Positions 31,963 through 40,762 of a stretch of 42,889 bases of DNA are shown piece after piece (within the stretch, counting starts at the first letter, position 1; every line of letters begins with the position of its first letter). The position numbers and the translations under genes were made by a program. The notes under the pieces are model-generated. The model was not told where the DNA came from. It made no database searches and saw only the letters and a program-made list of their open reading frames with translations. Location of the stretch: assembly GCA_910588955.1 (NCBI GenBank), contig CAJURQ010000032.1, positions 1 through 42,889 of the forward strand. Direction: 5' to 3'. The DNA comes from an uncultured Lachnospiraceae bacterium (lineage in GTDB: Bacteria; Bacillota; Clostridia; Lachnospirales; Lachnospiraceae).

Positions 31963-31991
31963 TTGATTTTTCCGATCTTTTTTGTAAGAAT
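31963..31991 (+). promoter_or_regulatory. possible promoter of the SAH-salvage operon
   Basis: TTGATT (31963-31968), 17-bp spacer, AAGAAT (31986-31991) with a TG just upstream of the -10. Confidence 0.4.
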
Positions 31992-32062
31992 AAGAGAGGA
32001 TGGGAAACGGCGCGTTCCCTGTCCGGAAAGAAATCATTTTGCAAGAGAGAAGGGATTAACAG

Positions 32063-33253
32063 ATGGAAAGAAAAGTGGGAACGGTATCAAGAGGTATACG
32101 CTGCCCGATTATCAGGCAGGGAGATGACTTGGCGAAGATTGTTGTGGACAGTGTGATGGAGGCATCCGAGGCGGAAGGGTTTACGCTTCGCGACAGGGAT
32201 GTGATCGCGGTGACGGAGTCTATTGTGGCGAGGTCGCAGGGCAATTATGCGTCGGTGGAAGCGATTGCCCAGGACGTGAGGGAAAAGCTTGGCGGTGAGA
32301 CGGTTGGCGTAATTTTTCCTATTTTGTCGAGAAACCGCTTTGCGATCTGCTTAAGAGGAATCGCGATGGGCGCGAAGAAGATTGTGCTGATGCTCAGTTA
32401 TCCCAGCGATGAGGTGGGCAACGAACTTGTTTCGCTGGATCAGCTGGATGAGGCGGGTATCAATCCATACAGCGATGTGCTGACACTAGAAAAGTACCGC
32501 GAACTTTTTGGAGAGAATAAACATCCGTTTACCGGAGTGGATTACGTAGCGTATTATGAAGAATTAATCAAAGCAGCGGGCGCGGAGGTGGAGGTTATCT
32601 TTGCCAATGACTGCCGCAGCATTCTTCCTTATACAAAGAAAGTGATAAACTGCGATATTCACACGAGGGCGCGCACGAAAAGGCTTCTCAGGGACGCGGG
32701 CGCGGAAGTTGTTGCCGGGTTGGATGATATTTTGAATCAGCCTGTAAACGGCAGCGGATGCAATGAGAAATACGGTCTGCTTGGCTCTAATAAATCCACC
32801 GAGGACACGATCAAGCTGTTCCCGAGGGAGTGTACCGATCTGGTGATGGATATCCAGAAGGCTGTTCTTGACAGAACCGGCAAACATGTGGAAGTGATGG
32901 TGTATGGTGACGGCGCGTTCAAGGACCCGGTAGGAAAGATTTGGGAGCTTGCCGACCCCTGTGTTTCCCCGGCAAGCACGCCGGGACTGGAGGGTACGCC
33001 CAATGAAGTGAAATTAAAATATCTGGCGGACAATGACTTTAAGGATCTGTCCGGCGAGGCGCTCAAAGAGGCGATTTCCGACCGCATCAGGGAGAAGAAG
33101 GATAATCTGGTAGGCGATATGGCATCTCAGGGCACAACGCCGAGGCGGCTGACGGATCTGATCGGTTCGCTCTGTGACCTGACAAGCGGTTCAGGCGACA
33201 AGGGCACACCGGTGGTTTTGATTCAGGGATATTTTGACAATTATGTGAGCTAG
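32063..33253 (+). CDS. coenzyme F420-0:L-glutamate ligase-like protein (CofE family)
   Basis: 396 residues. The CofE fold is indicated by DVIAVTESIVARSQGNY near the N-terminus, VIFPILSRNRFAICLRGIA and VYGDGAFKDPVGKIWELADP further on. True CofE adds glutamates to coenzyme F420; no F420 biosynthesis gene lies nearby and Lachnospiraceae are not known to make F420, so another amide ligation is likely. The ATG at 32063 follows AGAAGGG. It is the first gene of a run with a hydroxyacid dehydrogenase, SAH deaminase and SahH, so a part in handling S-adenosyl compounds is plausible. Length exceeds archaeal CofE (about 250), with extra C-terminal sequence. Confidence 0.75.
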   Translation: MERKVGTVSRGIRCPIIRQGDDLAKIVVDSVMEASEAEGFTLRDRDVIAVTESIVARSQGNYASVEAIAQDVREKLGGETVGVIFPILSRNRFAICLRGIAMGAKKIVLMLSYPSDEVGNELVSLDQLDEAGINPYSDVLTLEKYRELFGENKHPFTGVDYVAYYEELIKAAGAEVEVIFANDCRSILPYTKKVINCDIHTRARTKRLLRDAGAEVVAGLDDILNQPVNGSGCNEKYGLLGSNKSTEDTIKLFPRECTDLVMDIQKAVLDRTGKHVEVMVYGDGAFKDPVGKIWELADPCVSPASTPGLEGTPNEVKLKYLADNDFKDLSGEALKEAISDRIREKKDNLVGDMASQGTTPRRLTDLIGSLCDLTSGSGDKGTPVVLIQGYFDNYVS

Positions 33254-33294
33254 TGAAGCTGTCGGAAGAAAAGCATATATCAGAGGAGGTGTCT

Positions 33295-34254
33295 ATGAAG
33301 CTGGTAGTTTTGGAGCGCAACAGCGTGGGAACGGACATTGACGTGAGCTGCTATGAAAAATTCGGGGAGGTGACTTATTACCCGAATACGGTGGCGGAGA
33401 ATACGGCGGAGCGGGTGAAGGACGCGGATGTCATTATCGCGAATAAAGCGCCTATGAATGAGGACACATTGAAGGATGCGCCGAACGTGAAGCTGATCTG
33501 CCTGTTTGCGACAGGGTTTGACAACGTGGATCTGGCGTACTGCAAGAGCCGTGGCATTAAAGTGGCAAATGTGGTGAATTACAGCACGGCGGCGGTGGTG
33601 CAGCATACGCTTCTGCTGGCGCTGGCGCTTGAGGAAAAGCTGGTTCACTATGACAATTATGTGAAATCCGGCGAATATGGCGCGCAGGACCGCTTCTCCA
33701 ATTTTGACAGACCGTTCAGGGAGTTCGAAGGAAAGACATGGGGCATTGTAGGAATGGGAAATATCGGTCGCGGGGTGGCGCGCGTTGCGCAGGCAATGGG
33801 CTGTAAAGTCATCTTTTATTCCGCCTCCGGCAAGAGTACCTGCACGGAGTATGAGCGGGTGGAGTTCGACGATCTTCTTTCGCAGTCGGATATTTTGTCC
33901 CTGCACTGTCCGCTGAGCGACAGAACCAGAGGGCTTATCAACAAAGAGGCATTTTCCAAGATGAAGCAGTCAGCCGTTCTTGTCAACGTGGCGAGAGGTC
34001 CGGTGGTGGATACGCAGGCGCTTTATGAGGCGTTGACGCAGGGGCAGATCGCGGCGGCGGGGCTTGACGTGTTGGAGAAAGAGCCCATCAGCAGGGACAA
34101 TCCGTTAAATGAGATCAAGGACAGTACGAAGCTAATCATCACGCCGCATCTTGCGTGGGCGAGCACGGAGGCGAGAGAGCGGCTGGTGGATGAAGTGGCG
34201 AAAAACATTCAGGCGTTTCTGGACGGGGAAGAGCGGAATATTGTAAACAGGTAA
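33295..34254 (+). CDS. D-2-hydroxyacid dehydrogenase
   Basis: 319 residues. The NAD loop is GIVGMGNIGRG; the catalytic Arg is in VNVARGPVVD, the Glu in LDVLEKEP and the His in ITPHLAWAS. These enzymes reduce 2-keto acids to D-2-hydroxy acids. ATG 33295 follows GAGGAGGTG; an in-frame GTG at 33253 overlapping the previous stop is less likely. It sits between the CofE-like ligase and the SAH deaminase, with only 11 bases before the latter. Substrate unknown; a 2-keto acid from homocysteine or methionine handling is a guess from context. Confidence 0.9.
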   Translation: MKLVVLERNSVGTDIDVSCYEKFGEVTYYPNTVAENTAERVKDADVIIANKAPMNEDTLKDAPNVKLICLFATGFDNVDLAYCKSRGIKVANVVNYSTAAVVQHTLLLALALEEKLVHYDNYVKSGEYGAQDRFSNFDRPFREFEGKTWGIVGMGNIGRGVARVAQAMGCKVIFYSASGKSTCTEYERVEFDDLLSQSDILSLHCPLSDRTRGLINKEAFSKMKQSAVLVNVARGPVVDTQALYEALTQGQIAAAGLDVLEKEPISRDNPLNEIKDSTKLIITPHLAWASTEARERLVDEVAKNIQAFLDGEERNIVNR

Positions 34255-34265
34255 TGGAGGTAAAA

Positions 34266-35567
34266 ATGGGAATAGTAATTGAGAATGCCCTTGTGGTATT
34301 GCCCGAGGGCGCAGAAGATGTGATTCGGGAGACAACGCTTTACATTGAGGGGGACAGGATAACGGGAATTGGGGACCGGAATGCGGGCTTTACCGCAGAT
34401 AAGGTGATCGACGGCACGGATAAACTGGTGATTCCGGGACTGATCAACTGTCACACTCACTCTTATATGTCTTTTATGAGAAATGTGGCGGACGACCTTT
34501 CCTTTATGGACTGGCTTTTCGGAACCATTGACCCGATCGAGCAGCAGATGACGGACGAGGACACGTATTGGGGTGCAAATCTGGCGATCATCGAGATGAT
34601 GAAGAGCGGCACTACCTGCTTTAACGATATGCAGATGAACATCCACCAGACCACCCGCGCGGTGAAGGAGTCGGGTATGCGCGCGGTGATCTGCCGAGGT
34701 CTTGTGGGCAGCGGCAATGACGAGGCGGGGCAGTCGCGTCTGCGTCAGGCTTACGAGGAGAGAGACGCCGCAAAGGATTGCGACAGACTGACTTTTAAGC
34801 TGGGACCGCACGCGCCCTACACTTGCGACGACGAATTTTTAAAGATTGTGGCGGCTGAGGCAAAAAAGGAAAATATGGGCATTCATACGCACCTGTCGGA
34901 GAGTGAGAGCGAGATTTCCCAGATTCAGGAAAAGTATGGATGTACGCCGATTGCGCTGGCGGAGAAATGCGGTATTTTTGATGTGCCGGCTATCGTTGCG
35001 CACTGTGTGCAGGTGACGGATGAGGATATAGCGATCTTAAAACGGAAAAATGTCAGCGTTGTGACCAACCCGGCAAGCAACATGAAACTTGGCAACGGCT
35101 TTGCCCCTATTGCAAAGATGCTGGATGCGGGCGTCAATGTGTGCCTCGGTACGGACGGCGCGGCGAGCAATAACTGTCTGAATATGTTCCACGAGTTGAG
35201 CCTGCTGACTTTAATTCATAAGGGTACGGGAAAGACGCCCCAGTGCGTCAGCGCGAAGGAAGGTTTCCGCATAGCAACCATCAACGGCGCGAAGGCGCTC
35301 GGGCTGGAGAAAGAGATCGGTTCGATTGAGGTGGGAAAGAAAGCGGATCTGGCGATTCTCGATCTAAATACGCCGTCCCTCACGCCCAGAAACAATCTGA
35401 TTGCAGGGTTGTCCTATTCCGCCAACGGTTCAGAGGTCGATACCGTAATTATCAACGGGCAGATCACTATGGAGAACCGTAAGGTTTTGACGGTGGATGA
35501 AAAACTTGTTTACGGCAAGATACAGGACATCATCGTCAGAATAGGGCTTGATAAGAAAACTTACTAA
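34266..35567 (+). CDS. mtaD: 5-methylthioadenosine/S-adenosylhomocysteine deaminase
   Basis: 433 residues of the amidohydrolase superfamily. Metal ligands are His63 and His65 in INCHTHSYMSF, the His in GIHTHLSES, AHCVQV and the Asp in CLGTDGAASNN. The family (MtaD/DadD) deaminates the adenine of methylthioadenosine, SAH and 5'-deoxyadenosine to the inosine form. ATG 34266 follows GGAGG at 6 bases; an ATG at 34254 overlaps the binding site. In the same cluster SahH would hydrolyse SAH, or the deaminated product as reported in Methanocaldococcus. Confidence 0.9.
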   Translation: MGIVIENALVVLPEGAEDVIRETTLYIEGDRITGIGDRNAGFTADKVIDGTDKLVIPGLINCHTHSYMSFMRNVADDLSFMDWLFGTIDPIEQQMTDEDTYWGANLAIIEMMKSGTTCFNDMQMNIHQTTRAVKESGMRAVICRGLVGSGNDEAGQSRLRQAYEERDAAKDCDRLTFKLGPHAPYTCDDEFLKIVAAEAKKENMGIHTHLSESESEISQIQEKYGCTPIALAEKCGIFDVPAIVAHCVQVTDEDIAILKRKNVSVVTNPASNMKLGNGFAPIAKMLDAGVNVCLGTDGAASNNCLNMFHELSLLTLIHKGTGKTPQCVSAKEGFRIATINGAKALGLEKEIGSIEVGKKADLAILDLNTPSLTPRNNLIAGLSYSANGSEVDTVIINGQITMENRKVLTVDEKLVYGKIQDIIVRIGLDKKTY

Positions 35568-35594
35568 AAAATTATGGAATTATAGGAACTTTTT

Positions 35595-35603
35595 TGTTAT
35601 AAT
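35595..35603 (+). promoter_or_regulatory. extended -10 promoter before the structured RNA
   Basis: TGTTATAAT (35595-35603), an exact TGnTATAAT. The -35 region is poor, as extended -10 promoters allow. Start point expected near 35610. Confidence 0.6.
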
Positions 35604-35609
35604 CTACAC

Positions 35610-35831
35610 ATAAGCATTGAGCAGTGCGCAGACAGAGGATAAGCGGAAAGGGGAGCTTGCTCACCGAAACGTTTATCCGAATGGATGCATAGGGCGGTGC
35701 TAAGCGCCAGTGGCGCTTGTTTAGCACGGACCGAAGTGGAACGTAGACAGCCCGTGAGCGAGATGGAGCGAAGCGTAATCGAGCTAGCACTGCGAGGTAG
35801 GGAACGGTTAATAATTGGGAGGGGAACGGAT
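35610..35831 (+). ncRNA. candidate structured RNA (leader or small RNA) before the EAL/HDOD gene
   Basis: About 220 bases without a credible gene, behind a promoter. Helix 1: GGATAAGCG (35637-35645) with CGTTTATCC (35670-35678), then a symmetric GAAA/GAAA internal loop and an inner helix GGGGAGC / GCTCACC (35650-35656, 35659-35665). Helix 2: GTGCT (35697-35701) with AGCAC (35723-35727) around a perfect 7-bp stem AAGCGCC / GGCGCTT (35702-35708, 35712-35718). Purine-rich GGACCGAAGTGGAACG and repeated GAGCGA/GAGCGAAGCG segments follow. The frame of the downstream gene stays open through it, but its product looks like chance coding. It could be a riboswitch, an independent ncRNA or a dispersed repeat; no known class is recognised. 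Confidence 0.55.
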
Positions 35832-37064
35832 ATGCTGGCAACACTAATACCATATTTTGATAAGGACATGAAGGTCTCGGCTTATGCGCTGGCTTCACAG
35901 AGGGAGAACAGTCTCTTGAATCCGCCGATTTTCGGCTCGAGCAGCCCGAACGGTCTGGCAGATATTGAAGGTCTGGAAATTGTACATAATATAGGCATAG
36001 ACACATTATCGCCGGGAACGGTCGTGCTGATTCCGGTAAGCCATATTGCGGTATTTTCAGATCTTGAAACGAAGTGCGATGAGTTTCGCGGCAGGGTTGT
36101 ACTCGCGTTTGACAACGAGGTGGAGAACAGCGAAGCATACAGAAAGCGTTTTTCACAGCTGAAAGAAAAAGGCTATATGCTGGCGATGTCAAAACTTCCT
36201 ATGAGTCAGTATGAGGAAAACAGGGAGCTGCTTAAGCTGATGGATTATGTTATTTTGGACCAGAAAGAGGTGGATCTTGCCAAGGCCAAGCTCTATTTCA
36301 AAAGGCAGTATCCGCAGATCAAGATATGCGTTGGGAATATTGACCATCAGGATATTTTTGACAGCCTGAAGGATGATGACGATTTTTATCGATTTGAGGG
36401 TAAGTTTTACCGCATACCGATCACAAAGGGGGAGAATGAGGTTTCCCCGCTGAAGATCAATTATCTGGAACTTATGAACATTGTTAATTCGCCGGATTTC
36501 GAGCTGACGAAGGCGGCGGACGTCATCGGACGCGATACCGCGCTTGTGGTGGAGCTGCTTAAGATGGTAAATCACATCGCGATTAACTCTCAGGTTACAT
36601 CCATCCGTCATGCGGCGGCGATTCTCGGACAGCGGGAACTGAAAAAGTGGATCAATACCGTGATTACGAAGGAATTGTGTGCAGACAGACCGAACGAAGT
36701 GGCAAGAACTTCCATGCTCCGTGCGAAATTTATGGAGTGTCTGGCTCCGGTATTCGGACTGGGCATGAAGTCTGCGGAAGTCTTTTTGATGGGTCTGTTC
36801 TCTATTCTGAACATTATCCTGAATATGCCCATGGAAGATGCGCTTAAGATGGTTACCGTATCCAAGGAGATCGAGGATGCGCTTGTGCGGGGCACGGGAG
36901 AGCTTGCAGGCATCTATTCCTTTGTGGTGAATTATGAGGCGGCGGACTGGCAGGAAATCAGCAGACAGCTTATCGTGCTGAACGTGGATACCAACACGAT
37001 TTATCAGGCGTACACCGAGACAGTCTGCTGGTATAAGGAGATGTTTTTCGAGACAAGTGTATAA
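35832..37064 (+). CDS. HDOD protein with degenerate EAL-like N-terminal domain (YuxH-type)
   Basis: 410 residues. The C-terminal HDOD domain is seen in LMNIVNSPDFELTKAADVIG, LVVELLKMVNH and IRHAAAILGQRELKKWI; this fold acts as a non-catalytic relative of HD phosphohydrolases in signalling. The N-terminal half follows the layout of the YuxH EAL domain, but the EAL motif and metal-binding acidic residues are not found, so no c-di-GMP hydrolysis is expected. ATG 35832 follows GGGAGGGG. It lies between mtaD and sahH behind the structured RNA region. Role likely regulatory. Confidence 0.8.
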   Translation: MLATLIPYFDKDMKVSAYALASQRENSLLNPPIFGSSSPNGLADIEGLEIVHNIGIDTLSPGTVVLIPVSHIAVFSDLETKCDEFRGRVVLAFDNEVENSEAYRKRFSQLKEKGYMLAMSKLPMSQYEENRELLKLMDYVILDQKEVDLAKAKLYFKRQYPQIKICVGNIDHQDIFDSLKDDDDFYRFEGKFYRIPITKGENEVSPLKINYLELMNIVNSPDFELTKAADVIGRDTALVVELLKMVNHIAINSQVTSIRHAAAILGQRELKKWINTVITKELCADRPNEVARTSMLRAKFMECLAPVFGLGMKSAEVFLMGLFSILNIILNMPMEDALKMVTVSKEIEDALVRGTGELAGIYSFVVNYEAADWQEISRQLIVLNVDTNTIYQAYTETVCWYKEMFFETSV

Positions 37065-37168
37065 ATGAACATTTGTCTTGTGAACATAAAATAATAAGTG
37101 ATGATAGGACAGACGACCATCACTATAATAAAAATTCGGCTGATTATGATCAAAAGGAGGACACTATC

Positions 37169-38416
37169 ATGAGCAGTGAAATCAGAGACATTAATCTTGC
37201 CGAATCCGGTGAGAGAAAAATCGAGTGGGTGAAGAGGAATTGCGACCTGCTTCGCACGCTGGAAAAGGAGTTTTCCGAGAGCAAGCCTTTTGCGGGCAAG
37301 AAGGTAACGCTCTCCGTGCACTTGGAGGCGAAGACCGCGTATCTTTGTCTGGTGCTTGCCGCAGGCGGCGCGGAAATGTACGTGACGGGTTCCAATCCGC
37401 TGTCCACACAGGATGACGTGGCGGCGGCTCTTGTAAAGGCGGGACTTGAGGTACACGCATGGTACAACGCTACGCCGGAAGAGTATGAGACGCACATCCG
37501 TCACGTGCTGGAGGCGGAGCCGAATATTATTATCGACGATGGCGGCGATCTGGTGACGATGGTGCACACGCAGATGCCTCATCTGATTCCCAACATTATC
37601 GGCGGCTGCGAGGAGACGACCACCGGCATCATTCGTCTGGAGGCAATGAACAATGCGGGAGAATTAAAATTCCCCATGGTGCGCGTCAACAATGCGGCAT
37701 GTAAGCATTTCTTTGATAACAGATACGGTACAGGGCAGTCTGTATGGGACGGTATCAACAGAACCACGAACCTGATCGTGGCAGGCAAGATCGTCGTTGT
37801 GGCAGGTTATGGCTGGTGCGGTAAGGGCACGGCGATGAGGGCAAAAGGTCTGGGCGCGCGTGTTATCGTGACCGAGATTGATCCGATCAAGGCGATCGAG
37901 GCAGTTATGGATGGCTTTGACGTAATGCCTATGAAAGAGGCGGCTAAGGTGGGCGACTTCTTCGTTACCGTGACGGGCTGCGATAAGGTAATAGATAAAG
38001 AAGATTTCGCAGAGATGAAAGAGGGTGCAATCCTCTGTAACGCGGGTCATTTTGACTGCGAGATCGATATGGCGTGGTTGAAAGCGAACGCGGTGGAGAC
38101 GAGAGAGCAGCGCAAGAACATCATGGGTTATAAGCTTCCGACAGGTCAGTGGATCTTTGTACTTGCCGAAGGTCGCCTCGTGAATCTGGCAGCGGGCGAC
38201 GGGCATCCTGCTGAGATTATGGATATGAGCTTTGCGATTCAGGCGCTCTCCGCGAAGTATCTCGTGGAGCATGCAAGTGAGCTTACCGAGAAGCTGATCG
38301 ATGTGCCGGAAGAGGTAGACAAGGATGTGGCGAAGAGGAAGCTTGCGTTCCTCGGCAAAGAGATCGATGTGCTGACGCCGGAGCAGGAGAAGTATCTGAA
38401 TAGTTATACCCTGTAA
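37169..38416 (+). CDS. ahcY: adenosylhomocysteinase (SahH)
   Basis: 415 residues, the short form lacking the insertion of eukaryotic-type enzymes. Motifs present: HTQMPHLIPNIIGGCEETTT, NNAACKHFFDNRYGTGQS, the NAD-binding VVAGYGWCGKGTAMRA and the C-terminal LAAGDGHPAEIMDMSF. It uses bound NAD+ to split SAH into homocysteine and adenosine. The short form is close in size to the Methanocaldococcus enzyme reported to prefer S-inosylhomocysteine, and the mtaD-like gene is in the same cluster. ATG 37169 follows AAAGGAGG. Most Firmicutes use Pfs/LuxS instead, so its presence is notable. Confidence 0.93.
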   Translation: MSSEIRDINLAESGERKIEWVKRNCDLLRTLEKEFSESKPFAGKKVTLSVHLEAKTAYLCLVLAAGGAEMYVTGSNPLSTQDDVAAALVKAGLEVHAWYNATPEEYETHIRHVLEAEPNIIIDDGGDLVTMVHTQMPHLIPNIIGGCEETTTGIIRLEAMNNAGELKFPMVRVNNAACKHFFDNRYGTGQSVWDGINRTTNLIVAGKIVVVAGYGWCGKGTAMRAKGLGARVIVTEIDPIKAIEAVMDGFDVMPMKEAAKVGDFFVTVTGCDKVIDKEDFAEMKEGAILCNAGHFDCEIDMAWLKANAVETREQRKNIMGYKLPTGQWIFVLAEGRLVNLAAGDGHPAEIMDMSFAIQALSAKYLVEHASELTEKLIDVPEEVDKDVAKRKLAFLGKEIDVLTPEQEKYLNSYTL

Positions 38417-38460
38417 AAGCAGGAGCTTAAAAGAAAGAGAAATCAACGTGTTTATATCTT

Positions 38461-38516
38461 AGGAACTGTTAAGAATTAACTTTGCAGATGTGAAGATTCA
38501 TTCCTTAACAGTTCCT
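38461..38516. repeat. 13-bp perfect inverted repeat between sahH and vanZ-like genes
   Basis: Arms AGGAACTGTTAAG (38461-38473) and CTTAACAGTTCCT (38504-38516) enclose 30 bases; the right arm is inside the last codons of the VanZ-like gene. No T-run follows on either side, so it is a poor intrinsic terminator. It could be a small palindromic repeat element (MITE-like) that supplied the end of the gene. Confidence 0.6.
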
Positions 38517-39111
38517 TACTATGTCTGTACAGAAATTTGACAATGGCAGACAGGAGTTCGTATACATCAGCCAGCGCCAGATAAACCAGAAAACCCATCA
38601 GAAATCCGAAGGAATTTAAGAGTACATCATCCAGCTGGCACGCGCCAAGGTGATATTTCAGCTGTACCGCTTCAATGCCGATGCTGCATGCCGTAGCGAC
38701 GGGAGCTGCAATTAGAATATGCCGCATGGGTTTTCCCGCCATGGGCAGGAGAATCCCGAGGGGGAAAAACATGACGATGTTGGCGATGTAAAAAGCCTTC
38801 TGCTCATTGCTGTCGAACCATCTGGAAAGGAATACCCAATCGATATGGTCATAGTGCGGCACCGGCGTGCGTGACAAAATGGTAAGCTGGAGCACGCAGT
38901 AGCTGTAGGTCACGAAGGTAAAAAGCCATATGAGGCGGAGGGCGAATTGAAACACAAAGATCATCGTAAATTTTTTGTGAAAGACTAGACACACGGACAG
39001 CCCGGCAATTGCGGCAGCAGAACAGACCGCCGCTGCAAGTCTGAAGGCGGTCGGCAGATACATGCAGGCGTCTTTTGTCTGAGAGATTACAAGTTCTAGT
39101 ATGGTATCCAT
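38476..39111 (-). CDS. VanZ-family membrane protein
   Basis: 211 residues with four to five membrane spans. The family core is seen in ANIVMFFPLGILLPMAGKP and the acidic SIGIEAVQL...CQLDDVLLNSFGFLMGFL. VanZ-like proteins give low-level teicoplanin resistance in some enterococci, otherwise function is unclear. ATG 39111 is preferred (AAAGGA at about 9 bases); an ATG at 39120 touches the binding site. The final 13 residues (SKELLRNESSHLQS region) come from the inverted repeat at 38461-38516. Confidence 0.85.
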   Translation of the reverse strand: MDTILELVISQTKDACMYLPTAFRLAAAVCSAAAIAGLSVCLVFHKKFTMIFVFQFALRLIWLFTFVTYSYCVLQLTILSRTPVPHYDHIDWVFLSRWFDSNEQKAFYIANIVMFFPLGILLPMAGKPMRHILIAAPVATACSIGIEAVQLKYHLGACQLDDVLLNSFGFLMGFLVYLALADVYELLSAIVKFLYRHSKELLRNESSHLQS

Positions 39112-39234
39112 TATATCCATTCCTTTCGCTTCGTACAGGGCACAAAACACTATGAAAAAGGTTGGAAGGTTAGTGGCTATTCGTATTATTGGATGACTAT
39201 ATTTTTATATGTAGGATGCTTTTATTAGCTTTAA

Positions 39235-40719
39235 TTAGACACCGCTAGATGACTTATTTATAGTATAATTAAGAAAATGTGTATCCGCTATTATGCTTTT
39301 CAACCTTTTTCTCTTTATTGCCATAATTACTAAAATAGTAATAAAAAGAGCATAACGAATCATATAATATGGGTAAATTAATGCACTGAATATTCCTATT
39401 CCAACTACCAAAATACATAGAAGCCCTATTTTTTTACTTTCAAAAATATTAATTCCATCCATATCATTTCTACATATTTTTTTCACGTATATATAATGTG
39501 CTGCTGCAAAGAAAATATAACATACTAAAGTTGTATATCCTGCTGCCAAATATCCAAATTTTTGTATACAAATATAGTTCAGTCCAATATTAGCAACCGC
39601 TGCTCCGGTTGATGCAGTTGCGATAAAGTGTGTTTTCAACGAATACTGTTCAAAGGGCGAAATTATATTAAATATCAACATAAAAAACATACTGCAAGCA
39701 ACCGGAGGAATCACATAAATCCCTTCATAATATTCACGTGGTGCCATAATTGTTAAAATTTCTGGTGCGAACCAAACCAGTATCCATAAAACCAGCATAT
39801 AGGACAATAAGATTACGTTCACCACCATATTAATTCCAGTATAGTTTTTTGATTTTATTTTTTGTAATAACCATGGATTATAAGATGCATGCAGTGCGCT
39901 ATTTAAGATACTTATTATATTTGCACTGCTATATGCAACCGAATAAATACCTGCCTTACTGGAACCGCACATGTTTTTAATCATTATTCTGTCTAACTGT
40001 CCTAAAACCATAGTTGATAGGAAATGTGGTATCATTGGCAAATTATATTTTAACGCAAATTTCCAGTATACTTTATTAAATAATTTTTTTGAATTTCTCA
40101 AAAAATCAAGGCAACATATTCCACCAATTATTACTGTTATTATTCCAATTCCCAATACTTTTGCATATGCTTTATCTTTCATCAGAAATACTAACATCAT
40201 TGACAGCATTGTGGAAAATATTGCATGTAGAATTGTCACACGAACCATTTCTTTGTAATGATACTCAAAACGTTTTCTTAATGACCACATAGTCATTATA
40301 GTTTTAAAAATACAATATATAAGCATTAGAAATATATACTTTTCTTCTAACTGTATTATGGGTTTCAAATAATCATAAATCAGCCATGAACTAATGAAAC
40401 AAAAAGTCGCACACGTAAGCAGGAGACCTAACATAGCAGATTGATAATTATCTTTGTCATCAGAAAACTTTACTAATCCTACATTTTGTACACTGTATGA
40501 TAATCCCAAGGTTACAAAAATAGAAATTATGCTTTCCCAAGAATTAAATATACTTATTATACCGTACTCTTCCGTTGAAAGAATTCTTGTAAAAATAGGT
40601 GTTGTAAAAAACAAAAGTCCTTTTTGTAGCAATGAACAGAAAAGGAACCATACGGACACTTTCAGTGGAAGAGATAACTGTCTATATATATTTAAAATTT
40701 TATCTATATGTTGTTTCAT
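39235..40719 (-). CDS. polysaccharide flippase (Wzx-like)
   Basis: 494 residues with 12-14 hydrophobic spans. The N-terminal FTTPIFTRILSTEEYGIISIF is the classic signature of O-antigen/teichoic-acid flippases (MATE-like fold), which move lipid-linked sugar units across the membrane. ATG 40719 follows AAAGAGAG; an upstream frame to 40785 overlaps the preceding gene's end. The gene is strongly AT-rich, like the next three genes and unlike the rest of the window. It is the distal gene of a minus-strand glycan cluster that runs off the right edge. Confidence 0.9.
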   Translation of the reverse strand: MKQHIDKILNIYRQLSLPLKVSVWFLFCSLLQKGLLFFTTPIFTRILSTEEYGIISIFNSWESIISIFVTLGLSYSVQNVGLVKFSDDKDNYQSAMLGLLLTCATFCFISSWLIYDYLKPIIQLEEKYIFLMLIYCIFKTIMTMWSLRKRFEYHYKEMVRVTILHAIFSTMLSMMLVFLMKDKAYAKVLGIGIITVIIGGICCLDFLRNSKKLFNKVYWKFALKYNLPMIPHFLSTMVLGQLDRIMIKNMCGSSKAGIYSVAYSSANIISILNSALHASYNPWLLQKIKSKNYTGINMVVNVILLSYMLVLWILVWFAPEILTIMAPREYYEGIYVIPPVACSMFFMLIFNIISPFEQYSLKTHFIATASTGAAVANIGLNYICIQKFGYLAAGYTTLVCYIFFAAAHYIYVKKICRNDMDGINIFESKKIGLLCILVVGIGIFSALIYPYYMIRYALFITILVIMAIKRKRLKSIIADTHFLNYTINKSSSGV

Positions 40720-40762
40720 TTTTCGGCTCTCTTTGCATAATAAAATAGTTAAATCCATCCAT

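Noticed and set aside
35685..35831. N-terminal extension of the HDOD protein by 49 codons
   Set aside because: The residues have no domain similarity, GGGAGGGG supports the ATG at 35832, and the bases form strong RNA helices.
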